A stretch of 64,000 nucleotides of DNA from the NCBI GenBank assembly GCA_965212085.1, contig OZ243042.1:2232001-2296000 (forward strand), given 5' to 3'. The DNA is from JAHRAW01 sp965212085 (lineage in GTDB: Bacteria; Pseudomonadota; Gammaproteobacteria; Arenicellales; Poriferihabitantaceae). A model generated the notes under the pieces. That model saw only the letters and a list, made by a program, of their open reading frames with translations. It was not told where the DNA came from and made no database searches. The first letter of the stretch is position 1. Each line of letters begins with the position of its first letter. A program made the position numbers and the translations under genes. This document shows, one piece after another, positions 61,618 to 64,000 of the stretch.

Positions 61618-61714
61618 GCAGCAAGCGGAACTTATTAAACTTACGGCGCAATGACTGATGGCGGTTTTTTATGGCATAGATCACCACATTGGTATCCGGC
61701 AGATACTTGAGCAT
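61592..61714 (-). pseudogene. vapC: VapC PIN-domain toxin, truncated
   Basis: 40 codons: MLKYLPDTNVVIYAIKNRHQ then SLRRKFNK, a typical VapC start with the first catalytic Asp. The frame then runs into antisense trmB sequence (LLLTPPPPSP) and stops at 61592. The remaining acidic PIN residues are missing, so it is not a nuclease. Its ATG overlaps the vapB stop (TGATG), the normal vapBC arrangement. Confidence 0.8.
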
Positions 61715-61917
61715 CACAGTTTTTCGCGTTGCGTATCCGCCGGCTGTTCCCGTGCAGACATAAAATCATCTGAAACGCCGGGAGCGTCAAACCACTCATC
61801 CCAGACTTTTCCCGCCGGCGTGATGATGCGCTTTGAGCCAATGGCCACGATGTCAACTTCCCGTACCGATTGGGGCAATTCAGCCGCCGTATCCGACAGG
61901 GAAGGTGCGCAACGCAC
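61714..61917 (-). CDS. vapB: VapB-type antitoxin (orphaned)
   Basis: 67 residues ending KVWDEWFDAPGVSDDFMSAR, then EQPADTQREKL, which is the conserved VapB tail. The N-terminal AbrB-like part (VREVDIVAIGSKRIITPAG) is somewhat short. With VapC truncated it has no local toxin to neutralise. Confidence 0.8.
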   Translation of the reverse strand: MRCAPSLSDTAAELPQSVREVDIVAIGSKRIITPAGKVWDEWFDAPGVSDDFMSAREQPADTQREKL

Positions 61918-61969
61918 GCCCGTGGTGAATGACGTTTTATTTGGAGCGGTGGTTGGTGTTTTAGTGGTT

Positions 61970-62764
61970 CTATTTTTTTAAGTTCCGTTGTTGCGCTTCT
62001 ACACCAGTATCGGGATCTTTTTCCGCACGGTGACCAATAATGGGCTTGTCGTGAGCATTCGAAAGAGCATAGGCGGGGAAGTCGCGGAACAGATTTTCTC
62101 CTGTTATGCCGAGCTTTTCTAGTTCTCTTAAGATAGGGTCTTTATGTTTTGTGTTTATTATTACTTCCTTACAAGTATTCTTTTCTATCTTTTGCTTTCC
62201 AAACATAAATACTGACTGTTGAGCTATGATTCGCTCATTCATATCTCTCGGTCTCCATATATGTAGTTTATCAGTGTCTAAAAATTCTCCGATCTTCGTT
62301 GTTTGTATTTCGTCGTAGTCTGGTTTAACAAATTTTTCTTCCTCATCGATACAGATCGCAACGACCTTTCCTGCGGCCTTGTTCAGTTCACTGCAAGCAA
62401 ACCATAAAGCAGCAAGAGGATTGATGGTGAAATCAATAAGACATGTAGCGGCACCTGAATGTTGGAGTTTCGCCAGCAGTTCCATATCAGAGAGTTTCTG
62501 CCTATCCTGAAACCCGAAGCCACGATCCCGAGTCCTGATCAGCAAATCTGTAATGTACTCTCGGAATGCTTTTGAAGTGACATTTGTCGACTTTTTACCC
62601 CTATAATCCCTCAGTCTGCGAAGTGCTGACGGTTGCACTTCCCATTGCGCATCCGCCTGTCCCCTGTATAGGAGTGTCTTCCCCTTCAATTCGTTTATCC
62701 ACTGGCTAAAGTCATCCTCTATGCTCGCCACCGTCCTTGGTGATGTTTGTTTTCTAGCACTCAT
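61970..62764 (-). CDS. FRG domain-containing protein
   Basis: 264 residues. The FRG signature is in KTLLYRGQADAQWEVQPSALRRL. Further conserved points are LLAKLQHSGAATCLIDFTINPLAALWFAC and IIAQQSVFMFG. The biochemical role of FRG proteins is not settled; many lie in accessory or defence-rich regions. Base composition is clearly lower in GC than djlA and trmB, pointing to horizontal acquisition. It is upstream of and codirectional with vapB. Confidence 0.82.
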   Translation of the reverse strand: MSARKQTSPRTVASIEDDFSQWINELKGKTLLYRGQADAQWEVQPSALRRLRDYRGKKSTNVTSKAFREYITDLLIRTRDRGFGFQDRQKLSDMELLAKLQHSGAATCLIDFTINPLAALWFACSELNKAAGKVVAICIDEEEKFVKPDYDEIQTTKIGEFLDTDKLHIWRPRDMNERIIAQQSVFMFGKQKIEKNTCKEVIINTKHKDPILRELEKLGITGENLFRDFPAYALSNAHDKPIIGHRAEKDPDTGVEAQQRNLKK

Positions 62765-62881
62765 TATTCAAACCTCATTCCGTAATATGTTTTACCTAAG
62801 CCGTAGTTGTAACACTACGGAATTGGATTAAACCTTTCATTAGTGATCGTTAAACAAGACAAGTCTTTGCAGTGCACCGAA
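62765..62881. other. Short AT-rich spacer
   Basis: 117 bp between two minus-strand genes. No terminator or repeat is obvious. It presumably holds the promoter of the FRG gene. Confidence 0.4.
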
Positions 62882-63943
62882 TTAAACATCCGCATCCGGG
62901 CCGCACCACTTCACTTCTATCCTGCAACTACCTTCCCCGTCCGGGCGGTCTTTGTTGCATTCTCGCAATGCCTCTTTTTGAATTTTTGTCTTTGATCTGG
63001 CACCGTGCGCAATGCCAACGGTGGTTCCGTTATTGTCGTAGTTGGTTGCGATTACCGCGCATTTGTCGGAGCCTGAGAAAGTCGCTTTTACCTCGCAACT
63101 TCCCTCATCGGCGCCGAGTTTGGTATTGCATTGATCCAATGCTTCGTCGCGCGCTTCTTGGCGGCTGCCAAACTCAAAGGCGTAGGCAAATACCGTGCCG
63201 TCCCCCGAATACCCTGCGATGGAGCCAAAATACCCTTCTTCGCGCACGGAACCGCTGATGGATGGTGTACTTGTCGTTCCGCCGCCCGAACCGCCGGTGA
63301 GGGCGGTGTTCATGTATTGCGACGCGTTTTGAGCGATCGATATTTGCTCTTTGGTGTTAGCAATACAGCGCTTCTGCCAAGCAATCGCCCCGCGCCACCC
63401 GTCCCACCAAGTCTTCTCCTCATACTCCTCAATCTCTTCCATCGCATAGGGTAGTCCAGATTCCATTTTTTCAAGGGAAGTTCTTTCCTCGCCGTACCAA
63501 AGAAATCCCTTGTGTGGGTCGGCACCGTAAGAAATCAATAATTTGACTCTCTCAGGATCATCGAAATGTGCAGTAGGAGAATCACCGTAATGTGCTGGAA
63601 GGCCTACGGTCGTTGTAAACTCGTCTTGACATCTCCCTGCAATCATATACAGGAACACGCTTGGGTCTATTTTGTCGGGATTATTCTGTTCACTCTCCAG
63701 ATATTCCCGTAGTTCTTCAACGGGACCGTAATGTACCATGTCTGCTATTTCGCCATTAGTTAGATTCTGCCCTGGTATACTTTCGTCTCTATGAGAAGAA
63801 TAAAATTGAGCGTAGTCTGGACTGAAAGTGTCGTCATCGTCATGGTAGCCGTAAACACTCACACTGGCAAAAGCTAACGTCGCCGCCAGTGCGATTTTTA
63901 TCCACTCGGCAACACCGTCTGACGTTTTGTTTGCCGTTTTCAT
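62882..63943 (-). CDS. Ankyrin-like and DUF4189 domain protein, membrane-anchored or exported
   Basis: 353 residues. N-terminal hydrophobic segment (about 15-32, IALAATLAFASVSVYG) acts as a signal or anchor. Residues about 70-150 look like degenerate ankyrin helices (GPVEELREYLES, DDPERVKLLISYGADPHKG). A Gly/Ser/Thr linker (GGSGGGTTSTPSISG) leads to a C-terminal DUF4189-like module (about 235-350) with evenly placed Cys residues (ALDQCNTKLGADEGSCEV, SGSDKCAVIATNYDNN, SCRIEVKWCG). I infer a periplasmic or surface protein; function unknown. Confidence 0.7.
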   Translation of the reverse strand: MKTANKTSDGVAEWIKIALAATLAFASVSVYGYHDDDDTFSPDYAQFYSSHRDESIPGQNLTNGEIADMVHYGPVEELREYLESEQNNPDKIDPSVFLYMIAGRCQDEFTTTVGLPAHYGDSPTAHFDDPERVKLLISYGADPHKGFLWYGEERTSLEKMESGLPYAMEEIEEYEEKTWWDGWRGAIAWQKRCIANTKEQISIAQNASQYMNTALTGGSGGGTTSTPSISGSVREEGYFGSIAGYSGDGTVFAYAFEFGSRQEARDEALDQCNTKLGADEGSCEVKATFSGSDKCAVIATNYDNNGTTVGIAHGARSKTKIQKEALRECNKDRPDGEGSCRIEVKWCGPDADV

Positions 63944-64000
63944 CGTTCACCCCCTTCGGGCGTAATCATTGCAATTTTCCGGCACGCAGGCGCCGGGTCG

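Overview
This window reads as part of a GC-rich gammaproteobacterial chromosome. The core genes and their order fit that group: comEC, the block yqgE-ruvX-pyrR-pyrB-pyrX, the block tRNA-Gln/prs/rplY/pth/ychF, a Vibrio-type TonB2 operon, and djlA-trmB. Many genes overlap by 4 bp. Short hairpin repeats are scattered through it, and it holds several decayed loci (type I restriction-modification, vapC, glycosyltransferases, a Pil-Chp chemosensory cluster). An uncultured, perhaps host-associated or otherwise eroding lineage is a reasonable inference, but it is not shown by the sequence.

Layout. 1-3655: 3' end of an N-methylglutamate-synthase-like subunit and a gamma-glutamylmethylamide/type III glutamine synthetase, separated by repeats and an AT-rich GIY-YIG nuclease-like gene. 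3672-11191: a TonB2-type energising operon (DUF3450, TtpC, ExbB, ExbD, TonB, TPR) followed by a TonB-dependent receptor. 11232-16206: a class V aminotransferase, a large imperfect inverted repeat, a DUF2062 membrane protein and ComEC. 16316-21578: an MFS transporter, pyrimidine genes (pyrX, pyrB, pyrR), ruvX and yqgE. 21762-26366: PilI/PilJ/ChpA-like proteins with eroded catalytic motifs, then an inositol-monophosphatase family gene. 26443-30600: the remains of a type I restriction locus that carries a HEPN-MNT toxin-antitoxin module and a Schlafen/AlbA_2 gene. 30751-35067: tkt-gap-pgk.

35448-43501 is a lower-GC surface-glycan island, mostly on the minus strand, with glycosyltransferases, sugar methyltransferases, one glycosyltransferase-methyltransferase fusion and repeated fragments of one glycosyltransferase start. 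43758-45410 holds an IS110-family element inserted in a hairpin repeat, with a readable candidate bridge RNA. 45496-49131 is the ychF-pth-rplY-prs-tRNA-Gln block. 49457-56260 is a polyamine/opine-type ABC transporter with a DAO-family oxidase and an enolase-superfamily enzyme, which looks like an amine or amino-acid-derivative uptake and catabolism cluster. 56324-59790 is a FadJ/thiolase beta-oxidation pair. 59931-61617 holds tRNA-Gly(CCC), djlA and trmB. 61592-63943 is a lower-GC accessory tail with vapB and a truncated vapC, an FRG-domain protein and an ankyrin-like/DUF4189 secreted or anchored protein.

Functionally, the window suggests a heterotroph that uses methylated amines or other small nitrogen compounds, energises outer-membrane import with a dedicated TonB2 complex, and has a variable surface glycan. 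The most distinctive items are the IS110 element, whose candidate RNA carries matches to both its own ends and the repeat it sits in, and the in-frame fusion of an MNT antitoxin to a half HsdS.
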